DNA of 64,000 nt from Helicoverpa zea. Its lineage: Eukaryota > Arthropoda > Insecta > Lepidoptera > Noctuidae. The translations under genes and the position numbers were made by a program. The notes below the pieces were generated by a model. That model was not told the origin of the DNA. It saw nothing but the letters and a program-made list of their open reading frames with translations, and made no database searches. Position 1 is the first letter of the stretch. The number at the start of each line of letters is the position of its first letter. The stretch covers positions 7,068,001-7,132,000 of the forward strand of contig NC_061470.1 of assembly GCF_022581195.2 (NCBI RefSeq). Reading direction: 5' to 3'. Below, piece by piece: positions 23,601-32,800 of the stretch.

Positions 23601-24349
23601 CTGATTTTCTCCTCCAGTAAAGATGAAAACTTCGACCAATCAGGTTTGGTCAGGTTGTACTTCAATAGTGGAGGAGAAGTTTTCTCTAAATAGGTTTTAT
23701 TAAGAAAAGTTATAACAATAGGGTAATGGTCGCTACCATGCGTAAGGCTAGTACATTCCCAATGAATTGATGCCGCCAACTCTACTGAACAGAATGTGAG
23801 GTCTACACAACTCTTTTGCTGACCGGGGAGGGATCTACGAGTAGGACTACCATCATTTAGGATGCAAAGGTCTAGGTCATCCAAGATTTCTACTAAACCT
23901 TCCCCAAAAGAATCACAGCGATTGGAACCCCATCTAAAATGGTGACAGTTGAAATCACCCATAACAAGGACGGGTCCTACAATATTGTTTAGGATGTCTC
24001 TAATAGTACCTAAGAACCTGTGCTGTGGGTGGGAGATATAGACAGATAAAACTGTGATACCTTCAACTCTACCTGCGACTACATTCATGTCACCATCCAG
24101 AGCAGAAAGGCTTAGGGTTGAGAGTGGAACACGATTATTAACAAGGAGAGCCGACCCTCCATAGCCATCAGATCTGTCACATCTGAGAATATTAAAAAGT
24201 GGTATATTAAAACTGAGACTCGGGGTAAGCCAAGTCTCAGCAATTGAGCAAGCCAAAGGCTTGAATTTATTGAGAAGGAATATGAGGTCGTGTTTCTTAT
24301 GCCACACGCTCCTCACATTCCATTGTAGGAATATTTGACGGGACGCCAT
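20615..24349 (-). CDS. LINE ORF2, endonuclease-reverse transcriptase-RNase H
   Basis: This 1244-residue polyprotein carries out target-primed reverse transcription. Domains in order: an APE-type endonuclease (1-230; QWNVRS start, ETWLTP, MGDFNCHH, GSDHYP); a reverse transcriptase (about 450-730) with FLDISSAYDSV, LPQGSVLSPLLYN and QYADD (near 662); an RNase H (about 955-1095) with TDAS, GECVAL, TDSLS and the HCGITGNECADALAKDA C-terminal motif; and a terminal Cys/His knuckle (CECG...DHIFFNC) near 1190. All catalytic signatures are visible and the frame is uninterrupted. It overlaps ORF1 by 53 bp. RNase H separates it from Jockey and CR1 elements and supports the I group. The start at 24349 begins MASRQIFLQWN, just before the endonuclease motif. 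Confidence 0.93.
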   Translation of the reverse strand: MASRQIFLQWNVRSVWHKKHDLIFLLNKFKPLACSIAETWLTPSLSFNIPLFNILRCDRSDGYGGSALLVNNRVPLSTLSLSALDGDMNVVAGRVEGITVLSVYISHPQHRFLGTIRDILNNIVGPVLVMGDFNCHHFRWGSNRCDSFGEGLVEILDDLDLCILNDGSPTRRSLPGQQKSCVDLTFCSVELAASIHWECTSLTHGSDHYPIVITFLNKTYLEKTSPPLLKYNLTKPDWSKFSSLLEEKISLLPNLTSSSQVSSGHCHAKSCYDGFISAITSSADTSFSLRNSARNKIPSPPWWDQECTSAVKERKEAEKQYNEAMNSDNLLRYRRVFAQSRRLLHKKKRRGWVKFCTSLSPSTPISAVWKSINRFRRGCSPSISSPITRETAESFFDKIAPAYVPSFPELLLPPVNILDDPMNEPFSLEELDAVLRHVRDSAPGIDGIPYSFVAHSGSQAKQYFLEIINYCYQYGWVPDQWKVQIVIPLLKPGKTADDPNGLRPIALSSVLAKLLEHLIKNRLEWLVESRDLLPSHQFGFRKGLSTMDSVAILVTDIRTAFSKNESAVAAFLDISSAYDSVLLPVLRQKLQQLRIPGKMVQCICALLMSRSLMLRVQGEVFEVRQTWKGLPQGSVLSPLLYNLYTADIGSSLNSNCHLLQYADDLALYVVNPSIEDAATSLCLSLDSLHTWLLEHGLSLSAPKSSVVIFSRKRLIPQVSVNIQGQGIPIAKKAKFLGVYLDSKLSGIHHINYLIKRCERVISILKALSGVWWGAHPFTMKLIYNALVRSILDYGSHLVIPGNKGALAGLDRIQSQCLRIITGCMKSSPINALQVECAEPPLALRRQYLASRFLSRVIPKSSHPLIPKLRELDTLCHSSKYWEHKEIPLFLKAFRFFQNLESPIASHPRLPLFNYLYDVLCFTPNIFYNIGISKNSPSANSTFNAVLGERWSGFQRFFTDASKFNDGYTGAAVYYQNSKIIMKFRCPKESSIFTGECVALLEACHFIESHEINFGVIFTDSLSCLQALSQNPFRSKLHCPIVLDIKKSLFSCTRQEKVVHLVWIPSHCGITGNECADALAKDACTSESADLAHFSLQGHDLLNVPKLSLETSWQEWWNISSRKKGSSYYAIQPAVKSKPWFTRFKKYPKQVISVLCRIRLGHCCTPVFLRKIRVQDSSLCECGLDEGSLDHIFFNCPNNSSFDLYGRLQKLKIPLPTNFRSLLTYSCPELLQALLMSIHRNNIKL

Positions 24350-25670
24350 TTTTAATATTTGAGAGCAAGTTAACTAGTTGATAGGCAACGTTGGACGGTA
24401 TTTGTGCATTATTAGAAGATAAAATTGTACTTAAAAGTTTAACAAGAATTTCTATCAGTGATGAAGTATTATTATCGACGAATGGGTTATTTAAAGCGCA
24501 GCCATCAGGCTGTGAAGATGCAGGGGAGTTAATGATTTGCTGAAGAGCAGCTTTATCGTAAGAGGGAGATAGAGGGGCATGGGTCTTCGGCTTAAGAAAA
24601 ACGGTTTTGCGATATGACTGAGTGGGGGCAGGAACTGCTTTTGTAGCATTCGCGTAGTTGCGAGAAACAATTGGGATAGTTTTGCTGGCCTCAGCATATG
24701 AGAGGGACTTCTCAGCCATAACGGTCTTAATGGCCTTCTGTCTGCCCAGCTCCGGGCAAGATTTGCTATTCGCAAAATGATTCCCCGAGCAGAGCACACA
24801 AAATGCCTCCGCCTCAGAAATGCTGCAACCATCACCAGGGTGATCATGGCCGCATTTACTGCAGCGGGGTTTAGACCGGCAAACAAGTTCCACATGACCG
24901 AACCTACAGCACTTACGGCACTGGATGGTGGGGTAGACATACTGTTGGACTGGGAGGGAAGTATAACAACAGAAAACTCTTTGTGGTAATACCTGACCGT
25001 CAAATGTTAGAACACATGTTTCTGTTGCCTTAAATTGTGTCACTCCATCAATCACCACTTTCCTATTTATGCGTCGCACTTTTAGAATTTCACCACAACC
25101 TGAGGGGACTTGTAGATACCTTTGAGCTTCCTCTTCATTTAGATCAGTGGGCACACCGGTAACAACACCCATGCGAGTAATGTTGAAAGTAGGGATAGAC
25201 GCAACAAAACTATTTTTAGGAAGGATGTTATTAATAATAAATGAATTCGCATCCTGAGGGGATTTGAATTCTACCGACACACGGTTCCTGCCAACTTTTT
25301 TAACGCCATCGCGGACAATGCAGGTTATGTTGTGTTTTTGAAGGAATATGCCAAAAGTAACTGGATGCAGAGAGGTACCGGTGTTAGGCTGGGGTTCCAA
25401 TCGAGAGACGTGTACAATGAACGGAGCCTTATCAGTAGCAGAGTACCTGCTGCGGCCAATTAAATTCTTTAGTTGTTTCGGTGGCGGGGTTGACACGGCA
25501 ATGTTTGCATCATCTCCGGAGCGTTTCCTGGCATTCGAGGGTGATGAGGTGAGGGAGTCCGCGATGCTGCAGGCAACATCGGCGAATTGGGAGAGTGGGT
25601 AATTGGGGGAAAGAGGAGCAAATGCAGAGATGTCGGGAGGATCGGGGTCGGGGGGTTTATTGAGTTCCAT
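24297..25670 (-). CDS. LINE ORF1, gag-like nucleic-acid-binding protein
   Basis: This 457-residue protein has a low-complexity Pro/Ser-rich N terminus (residues 1-75), a central RNA-recognition-like region (about 80-235) and three zinc knuckles: C-x2-C-x4-H-x4-C at 251-264, C-x2-C-x3-H-x4-C at 270-282 and C-x2-C-x3-H-x6-C at 291-305. This triple array is characteristic of insect I and Jockey-type ORF1 proteins, which coat the element RNA and accompany it to the nucleus. The C-terminal 150 residues are Ser/Asn-rich. The stop lies 53 bp inside the ORF2 start region in a different frame, so ORF2 is probably reached by reinitiation or termination-reinitiation. The ATG at 25670 opens the frame. 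Confidence 0.92.
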   Translation of the reverse strand: MELNKPPDPDPPDISAFAPLSPNYPLSQFADVACSIADSLTSSPSNARKRSGDDANIAVSTPPPKQLKNLIGRSRYSATDKAPFIVHVSRLEPQPNTGTSLHPVTFGIFLQKHNITCIVRDGVKKVGRNRVSVEFKSPQDANSFIINNILPKNSFVASIPTFNITRMGVVTGVPTDLNEEEAQRYLQVPSGCGEILKVRRINRKVVIDGVTQFKATETCVLTFDGQVLPQRVFCCYTSLPVQQYVYPTIQCRKCCRFGHVELVCRSKPRCSKCGHDHPGDGCSISEAEAFCVLCSGNHFANSKSCPELGRQKAIKTVMAEKSLSYAEASKTIPIVSRNYANATKAVPAPTQSYRKTVFLKPKTHAPLSPSYDKAALQQIINSPASSQPDGCALNNPFVDNNTSSLIEILVKLLSTILSSNNAQIPSNVAYQLVNLLSNIKNGVPSNIPTMECEERVA

Positions 25671-25838
25671 AGTGCTTGTTAAGCCTAGTTAATTACCTAA
25701 ATAACACTACACTACTGGTAACAAACACAAGGACAACACACAATCACAAAAATAAGTCACAGAAGATCACTAAAACACTGAAAACAGCTGAAAATTCTAG
25801 GCACACGTGCTTACCAAAGACACTCTGTGGCGAGAATC
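25671..25838 (-). promoter_or_regulatory. LINE 5' UTR with presumed internal promoter
   Basis: This lies between the 5' target duplication and the ORF1 start. The 5' terminus on the minus strand reads GATTCTCGCCACAGAGTG. LINEs of this group carry an internal RNA polymerase II promoter here; no individual element can be proven by eye. Confidence 0.5.
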
Positions 25839-26240
25839 CGTGAAATGGACTTTATCAAAGTTGATTTTTCTTGAAAGGCGATTGTCACTTGTCTGTCTGT
25901 CATCTGTCAGTCGGAGAGAAAGGGACAGAGTGAAGTTCAATGTTTTGAAAAAAATGTGAAATTGAACTCTGTTTTTATAGATATAAACAACAATTATTTG
26001 CGACTGGTGAATCATGTTATGTATGTTGTTCCTTTCTATGAATGAATCGGTAGATTAATACAAAGTTTAGCGAACTATCAAAGTTGATTTTCCTTGAAAC
26101 AAAAAGTGTAAACAGTTGCTGGCCGGCTTTGGCATGTTCTGAGTCATAATGTTATGTGTGGTGACTTCATATCACAGGATTGCACCATTCTACGAAATTG
26201 TTGTGGTGCTGCGCTGAAGCTGCTGTCCACATTCAGGGCT
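25839..26240 (+). promoter_or_regulatory. Promoter region of gene copy 1 (duplicated at 44.1-44.5 kb)
   Basis: This stretch aligns by eye with 44130-44530 upstream of gene copy 3. Shared words include CTGTCATCTGTCAGTCGGA, CTTTCTATGAA/CTCTCTATGAA, ACAGTTGCTGGCCGGCTTTG versus ACAGTTGCTAGCCGGCTTTG, GTTCTGAGTCATAAT and TGACTTCATATCA. Non-coding conservation directly upstream of a shared donor site argues for promoter function. A direct repeat TATCAAAGTTGATTTT occurs at 25853-25868 and 26076-26091. The start site is not defined; a TTAGTGCGGTGCG stretch near 26239 corresponds to TCAGTGCAGTGCG in copy 3, an arthropod initiator-like match. Confidence 0.55.
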
Positions 26241-26297
26241 TAGTGCGGTGCGGCAATCGTTGGGGAACGGGTCACGACGGGCGTCTGACGAGCACTC
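26200..26297 (+). other. Non-coding exon 1 of gene copy 1 (5' boundary uncertain)
   Basis: The exon ends at 26297 with a strong donor, CACTC|GTAAGT. The homologous exon of copy 3 ends TAGTC|GTAAGT at 44572. GAAGCTGCTGTC and GGGCTTAGTGC are shared with copy 3, while the sequence loses similarity more quickly beyond the donor. It would splice to the acceptor at 29802. The 5' edge is a guess. Confidence 0.55.
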
Positions 26298-27409
26298 GTA
26301 AGTGGAAATATTAACCTCTTATTAAATTAATTTTATTTTTCCCTATTGCTGTTGGTTTCTCTAAGCAATCCAGCCGTTTTCTGTCGGTTTCACCCACTTC
26401 GTGTGGAACTACTGCCCGCACTGCGATAAAATGTAGCCTATGATACTCAGCAAGAGTGTAGCTTTCACTCAGTGCAAGAATTTTTCAAATTGATTCAGTC
26501 ATTCGGAGCCTTTAACGTTCGTTTGTTCGGGTACAAACAACTGAAAGAAAATGTATGTCCACTTTGTCATATTAGTGTAGATTTTGGATGTTTTCACTGC
26601 ATTAGAGATAATAGCATAACACGGATCACCGTGTAATAACATCATGGTAAAATGTTATTAAAAGTAAGTAATTTTTTTTTTGTAACTTATCAAAATATAA
26701 AAAAACTTTTGTTATTGTAATCTTTGAGCATTGTTACAATGGCCCCTGCCATATTGAATTTGTGATTATGACACATATTTTTACTAGGTATCTTATCTGA
26801 TGGCTATGATTTCCTTCGATCAATAATTCTGATTGCAGGCAGTTTCAAATTAAATATAAGTAATGAAGTATGAACATTTCTAAATTAATGCAGCATTGGT
26901 TTTTTTATAACAATGTGAAGATGACACAAATAAAATGAACAGATTATGATTATTATCATCTCAGGAAAGCAGATCAGTGATCTAGACTTCTCAGCATTAC
27001 TTAAACCAGTCTATAGCAACTTATTATAACTATTTTCTTTGACAATTTAACATGCCAAAATTCTTATTATAGCACATTGATCCACCTCAGACAGATAAGT
27101 AATGATAAGGATATCTTTAAGCTTCTAGCCATATCATATCATTTGTCACAATTAGCTGCTGATTAGGTGTGACACACCCGATATAATAACATGCAATGGC
27201 AACCTAATGCAATGGCAGTATATTAATACTGCCGTACACAGCAATATACTGCCATATACAGTGTTATGTTATATGAGTCGATTCACAATCATTTTTTTCT
27301 TTAGAAATCTCATATTTCTGGTCATATTTTTCATGTCAATTTTTTATACGATTCACCTACAAGATACTACTTTAAAAATTGGCCAACCGTGTTTAAAAAC
27401 ATTCATCAG

Positions 27410-27576
27410 CCTAGCTTTTTCCCAACTGAGTTGGGGTTGGCTTCCAGTCTTACCAAATGCAGCTGAGTACCAGTGTTTTACAAGGCGCAACTGCCTATCT
27501 GACCCCAACTCAGTTACCTGGGCAACCCAATACAGCTCGATAAGACTGGTTGTCAGACTTACTGGCTCCCAGAGGC
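27410..27576 (+). repeat. Lepidopteran repeat, copy 3
   Basis: It has the landmarks CTTTTTCCCAACTGAGTTGG, GGCTTCCAGTCTTACC, GCAGCTGAGTACCAG, CTGCCTATCTGACC, GTTACCTGGGCAACCCAATA and AGACTTACTGGCTCCCAG. It is the longest of the four copies and lies in the copy 1 intron. Confidence 0.8.
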
Positions 27577-27609
27577 TTTTTTTTTTTTCTTGGCATGGCA
27601 TTCACATCT

Positions 27610-28945
27610 CTTTAGTGAGTGCTATTTTGAAGCCCAATAAAGACCCGGAGAAGGCTAACTCATAGAGACTGATTGCTCTTTCATCAACTGTAGGTAAAAT
27701 TCTGGAACATCTTATTAAAAATCGCTTAGAATGGTTCTTGGAATATAATGGATCTCTAGCGAAAAGTCAGTTTGGTTTTCGGAAAGGTAAAATCGCTGTG
27801 GGTGGATAGTCTGAATATACTTACAACTGATATCCGCCTTTCATTATCTAAAAAAGAACACCTTGTGGGATGCTTCCTAGATGTTTCGGCTGCATATGAC
27901 AGTGTCAATATTCCGGTGCTCAGAGCAAAAATGCTAGAGCTGAGTGTTCCAGCGAGAATCGTACACTATATAGGTATGTATTCTTTTGATGGGTAGGACT
28001 ATTAAAATACGAAACGGTGGCCATCTTCTCCCGCCTAGAACTCTATGGCGAGGCATTCCGCGAGGGTCGGTATTGAGCCCCCTATTGTACAGCATCTATA
28101 CTTATGTTCTTGAGCAATCGGTCCTTCCCTTCTGTAGTATTCTTCAATACGCAGATGATATCGCCTTATATGCATCGTCTAATTGTATCGATACAGCAAC
28201 ATCTCGTATAAATGAGGCTTTAAGTGTCTGGTTGGATGAACATGGCCTCTCACTATCCCCATCCAAAAGTACAGTTGTTGTGTTTTCCCATTCAAGGTTC
28301 ACTCCATTTGCCAAAGTCACATATGAGGGACACATCATCAGCAACGTACCCTCTGCAAAATTCCTTAGTTAGAGTATTCCTGGATTCTAAAATGACCGGT
28401 GTCCCTCATTTAAATTATGTAGTCAATAAGTGTGAAAAAGGTATTAATGTCCTCCGTGCTCTTTCGGGTGTTTGGTGGGGTTCCCATCCTTATAATAAAA
28501 AACTGTTGTATAATGCGCTTATTCGCAGCCGTATGGACTATGGATCATTCATTTTGGAACCTTGCAATAAAACAGCCCTTAATAAATATGATGCCATACA
28601 GGCTAAATGCATGCGCATTATCCTTGGTGCAATGAAATCCTCACCAAAAAATGCGTTGCAAGTAGATTGCTTAGACCCTCCATTATCCCTTCGCAGACAA
28701 TATCTGTCTGACAGATTTATCTTTAAAGCTATGTCATGTTCATCACATCCACTTATTCCTCGCCTGGAAGATCTTTCTGAAGTGGTTTCAAATAATCGAT
28801 ATTGGTATCATAAGGAAACCCCCAAAATTATTAAGAGTTTTTTAAAGGCTAGAAATCTTCCTGCGCCTATTTATAGTTGTAATATCAATCCTTTATTCTT
28901 TCGTTCTTTCTTTAGTTTTCTCGAGGAATTCGTGAGATTATAAAA
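27610..28945 (+). pseudogene. Relic of an I-type LINE ORF2 (RT to linker)
   Basis: Frames 27619-27800, 27772-27996, 27986-28372 and 28224-28943 together follow the ORF2 of the intact LINE at 20.6-24.3 kb from mid reverse transcriptase to the region before RNase H. Seen in order are ALSSTVGKILEHLIKNRLEW, FLDVSAAYDSV, PRGSVLSPLLYSIYT, QYADDIALYA, SALSGVWWG-like RALSGVWWGSHPY and ALQVDCLDPPLSLRRQYLS. At least three frameshifts and a stop break it. The endonuclease, RNase H and 3' end are missing. It lies inside the intron of gene copy 1. Confidence 0.88.
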
Positions 28946-29640
28946 ATCTGTAAAACCCCCTTTATTCCATGAACTTACAGAATTTGAGAAAAGTAGGCCC
29001 GGGAAACAATACATTTTATTTAATTTATAAGATGTTTTTAAATCTATAAAGTTAACCTTGGAATACTAGTTTCTTCGTTAAGTAAATAATCAGTGAGACA
29101 GCAGTCTAATGAGCTCCTAATCAGTTTTTAAATCTAAACTAAAAAGCAAACTGATGCAAACTGTCTCCTTACGAAAATACCAAATTTCAAAGTATGTCCC
29201 GCTTTGACCCTTATTTCCTTAGGCACTTATAGTACCTCTACAATAAACAAACACTTTTCGAAATAGAAAGACCTTAACTTTGAAGACATTTGCACCAACG
29301 TAACGTTTTGCGCCGAACGCACCAGCAATGTGTGTATCGGTACTTTGTCACAATCTAGACATCGCCTCCAATCGCTGTCCAATGCCCAATACTAACGCGT
29401 TCAGTGTCGGTTCAAAAGAGAGGGGAGTGCGCAGGGGCACTTATTTTGGACACATCGCCGAGCTTGCAACTCATATTGGTGTCTGCCATTTGTCTTCTTG
29501 AGATGTGGGTCAAGTGGTACTAACTATACAGAGATGCTTTTTGCTCTACTGCTGTATTAAAAAAAGGAGTCACTTGTTGAATCAAAGAGAAGACTATGAA
29601 CGATAATAATCAATATAATATATATAATCGTTGTTAACGT
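28946..29640. other. Intron sequence without recognised features
   Basis: This part of the copy 1 intron, downstream of the LINE relic, shows no gene or repeat that I can name. From about 29645 it becomes similar to the stretch upstream of copy 2 (35821-35987). Confidence 0.45.
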
Positions 29641-29811
29641 TTTAAATGCATTCAAATCACGGCTAGGACCTAGAATTTAACGTGCCTTCCGGACCGATCA
29701 AAATATAAAAAGCTCTATGTTTACGCAATCAATTACTTCTTGTAGCTGATTTAAGAAGCACCTACATAATAATATTGTAATGGTATGTTATTTAAATTCC
29801 AGCTTATCACA

Positions 29812-32800
29812 ATGCCGCCGTTGACGCTAGACGGAGACACTCTCGGGGAAAAGCACAAACACTTCAACAAACTTGTGCAAGAAGCTATTGCTAATAAACA
29901 ATATGAACTACGTAACATTAGTGATGAAGATAGCAACATAGACAACCTTCTAAAAATAAACATAGCCGCCAAAACCAGAAATGTTGACTACATCATCCAA
30001 GTTATAAAATCCAACGACATGCTGTACGCAGCCACAGCAATTAAGAAGTCCAGGTGGCTGGTGACAGAGGCGCAGTACGCGCACATTATCAACCCAGAGT
30101 ACCTGCACACGCAACTGTTACCTAGCATGAACACCAAGACGTTTAACAAGCTCATGCTGCACATTAGACTACATCTGAAGCACGAGAAGCGAGTCGAAAC
30201 GTTTTATGAATACCTTAAGGATACCGACGGAGCTTGCAAATGGCTGCAAAACTGTTCCATACCTTTCATAGAAAATGCTATAAAAAACCATCGAGTCATA
30301 CCAGCGGATCTTTTTAAACGTTTGTGCAAAAGATCTGTGCATTTAATAAGATATTATACGAGAATGGAAGCCAGTACATATGTCGTGAAACAAGAATTAC
30401 TATTTTTGTTAAAAACTCATACTGCAGACATTTTAAATATGGTGGAAGATAAAGAAATTGACTCCTATCCTTCTTTGGGGAAAAAGAAAACAGAGATTGT
30501 TATGAAAACATGTCCAGAGAGAATACTGGCCAAGTTTGACAGATATATTAACGCAGTCGACTTATCAGTAGCAACAAAATATTTCAATAAAAAAGATATT
30601 CAGTCGTTACTTCGTCAGTATGTTCAATACGCCATAATTGATAAAAGAACTTTTAAACCTTTCATCGACATAATACCAGAAGAAGAGAGATTTGAATTCG
30701 TAAACAAAACTTTTATTGACAAGACTGAAATGTCGCTTATATTTACAAATTCAGACATGACTGTGATTGAATATTTTGTAAAACCGTATGAGTGGTATGA
30801 GTACGCACCATTCCACGTTGCTTTACCAGAATTAGAAAAGTTGATACGTAAAGAGCCCGCGCCGCCTGAAAGATGTGCTATGCTCTCAGTTCTCATCCGA
30901 TGTGCAAGACAAAACCCTCAGCATATTAAAACGCTTATCAGTTACTACGCTGAAAAACACATCAATGAACCATTTATTTTCAAACTCAAATTCGTGAATA
31001 ATTTGCTTTCAGAAGTACCTACTCACGAATTTGACGTTGAAACCTGGAACGTCTTGGATAAATTGTTCCACAGCATGGATATATACACAGAAACAGATAA
31101 CCAGCTTCACGATGTACAAATGTCTCTCCAGGCAATTGTAACATATAGGCTTCTACACGATGAACCGATACCAGAAATAATTAAACAAAAAATAAAACTT
31201 GGCTGGTTGAAACAGAAACATTTGAATCAAGAACAAGAAAATAAAATGTTTTCTTATTTACTAGACTTAGCGATGGAGAAAATACAGATCGAAAACATTG
31301 AAAACGAATCCGAATTACATAATAATGTCGTTCAGTTAACAAATGCGTTGAACTTGCTAAAAGATTGGAAAAAAGATATTAATACCTATCCAATCATTCT
31401 AGAGAAAATACATGAGCTAGTTAGTATAAAAGAGAAGAATTCATGGCTTCATTTCAATTTATCCAGTTTGTATTTAACGAATAAATCGTGGCGTAAGTCA
31501 ATGTTCCAGGATTCATTGGCTCTATGTGTGAGTGAAGACACGTGCCTGAATGCTCTGAAGCACGATCCTCAGTTACTCGAGCGTCACGACAAGGAGATAG
31601 ACACGTTGCGAAGTAACGATGCCGTCTCGCTGCGGCGTCTGCTCGCCAAGCTGCGCGTCTACTGGCCGCACTCACTCGCTCAGCAGTGGATCGACGCGTA
31701 CTTGCTAAATCTGAACAACACCACCGGACACAAAGCCGCCTTCAAAGGTCTCTTCTCGCTTCTTCCACAAAAAGAAGTAGTTGAATTCGCAAAAAAGCAT
31801 GTTCCACACGATTTTAAAATCAATTGGGGAAAGACTGATCCTACTGAAATCAGAATCCAGAAGAATATTGCGAACTACTTATATTACACCAGACCACTGA
31901 TTCCTTTAGACACAGTGTTGTGTTATGCTAAAGGAGACTACTTACAATATGCTGTACCATCACTTAATTCTATTTCACATAGTATGAGTGCAATCGAAAG
32001 TAGTGAATATGTGTCTAAATTATTGGATGCACCGGTCTCTTTACAAAAACATGGAATAAAGCTTGCATTTTTAAAACTAAAAACTGACGATCTTAAAACA
32101 CTGTTTTCGAACATTTGGGATCGTACAAAGAATAGTTCAATACAAGCCGTTCTCTTTAAAACCACCTTTGATAAGATGTGCAGCGTCAACAATCCAACTG
32201 ACGAAACAAAACTCTGGGAATTATTGAGAATGTTTATTGATAAGTTAATTAAATCTGATGAAAATGGTGTCAGTCAAGACATATTTAAAAAATTAGCTAA
32301 CGTAAGCGAGGTCCCCGAAAGTGTACGAGGAGAATATTATATGACAAGTTATGAGTATCTGACTTCATTACCTGCGAGCGCTAATTGTGAATCCTATGTC
32401 AAGCAGCTTACACAGTATGCACCAGACATAATGGAGAGACTTGAGGGTGATTTCGTTGTCGAAAAATTATTGTCATCAGCTGAAGATAATTTTTTTTCGA
32501 TATCGTATAGTGAATCTATAGAATTATTCGCATGCTACGTATTGTGCGGAAAAAGTCAGGAGGGTCAGCTGAAGAGGTTCCAGACATTTATATACCCATT
32601 AATGAAAAAAGCTTTTCAATGCTGGGGTAACATCCATTCAAACGATTTTTACGTGAAGGACAATCTAAAATCATTTTTAAGATTTTTGGTTTGGCATTTC
32701 TTAAAATACTTTACTTATAATAAAATATCTTTACCTGTTAGACTATTTACAGAAATAAGAAATGTGATACTAAATGAGTTACCGTTATTGGAGAACTACT

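Larger units (their letters stand above)
20328..25838 (-). mobile_element. Full-length I-group non-LTR retrotransposon (LINE)
   Basis: A 5511-bp minus-strand element carries two long, overlapping, uninterrupted ORFs: a gag-like ORF1 and an endonuclease-RT-RNase H ORF2. A 14-bp direct repeat CGTGAAATGGACTT flanks it at 20314-20327 and 25839-25852. The 3' end (low coordinates) has a short repeat tail that reads (TAGAA)n on the minus strand (20328-20345). The 5' UTR is about 168 bp. RNase H in ORF2 and three CCHC knuckles in ORF1 place it in the I/R1/LOA group, best fitting I-like elements. Both ORFs are open, so the copy may be competent. A related relic lies at 27610-28945 on the opposite strand. 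Confidence 0.93.
26298..29802 (+). other. Intron 1 of gene copy 1
   Basis: It runs from donor GTAAGT at 26298 to acceptor TTTAAATTCCAG ending at 29802, 3.5 kb. It aligns in patches with the copy 3 intron (for example GCAGCATTGGT and AATGTGAAGATG near 26890 and 45137). It holds a lepidopteran repeat (27410-27576) and an I-type LINE relic (27610-28945), which explain the extra length. Confidence 0.55.

Noticed and set aside
25853..26300. LTR or other mobile element repeated at 26 kb and 44.3 kb
   Set aside because: The similarity ends at a splice donor in both places, lacks terminal repeats or target duplications, and precedes paralogous genes, so gene duplication explains it.
31454..31675. 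Minus-strand frame conserved in all three gene copies (also 37637-37858, 47997-48209)
   Set aside because: It lies opposite the GC-rich conserved coding block. Its conservation is explained by the plus-strand gene and its peptide is composition-driven.
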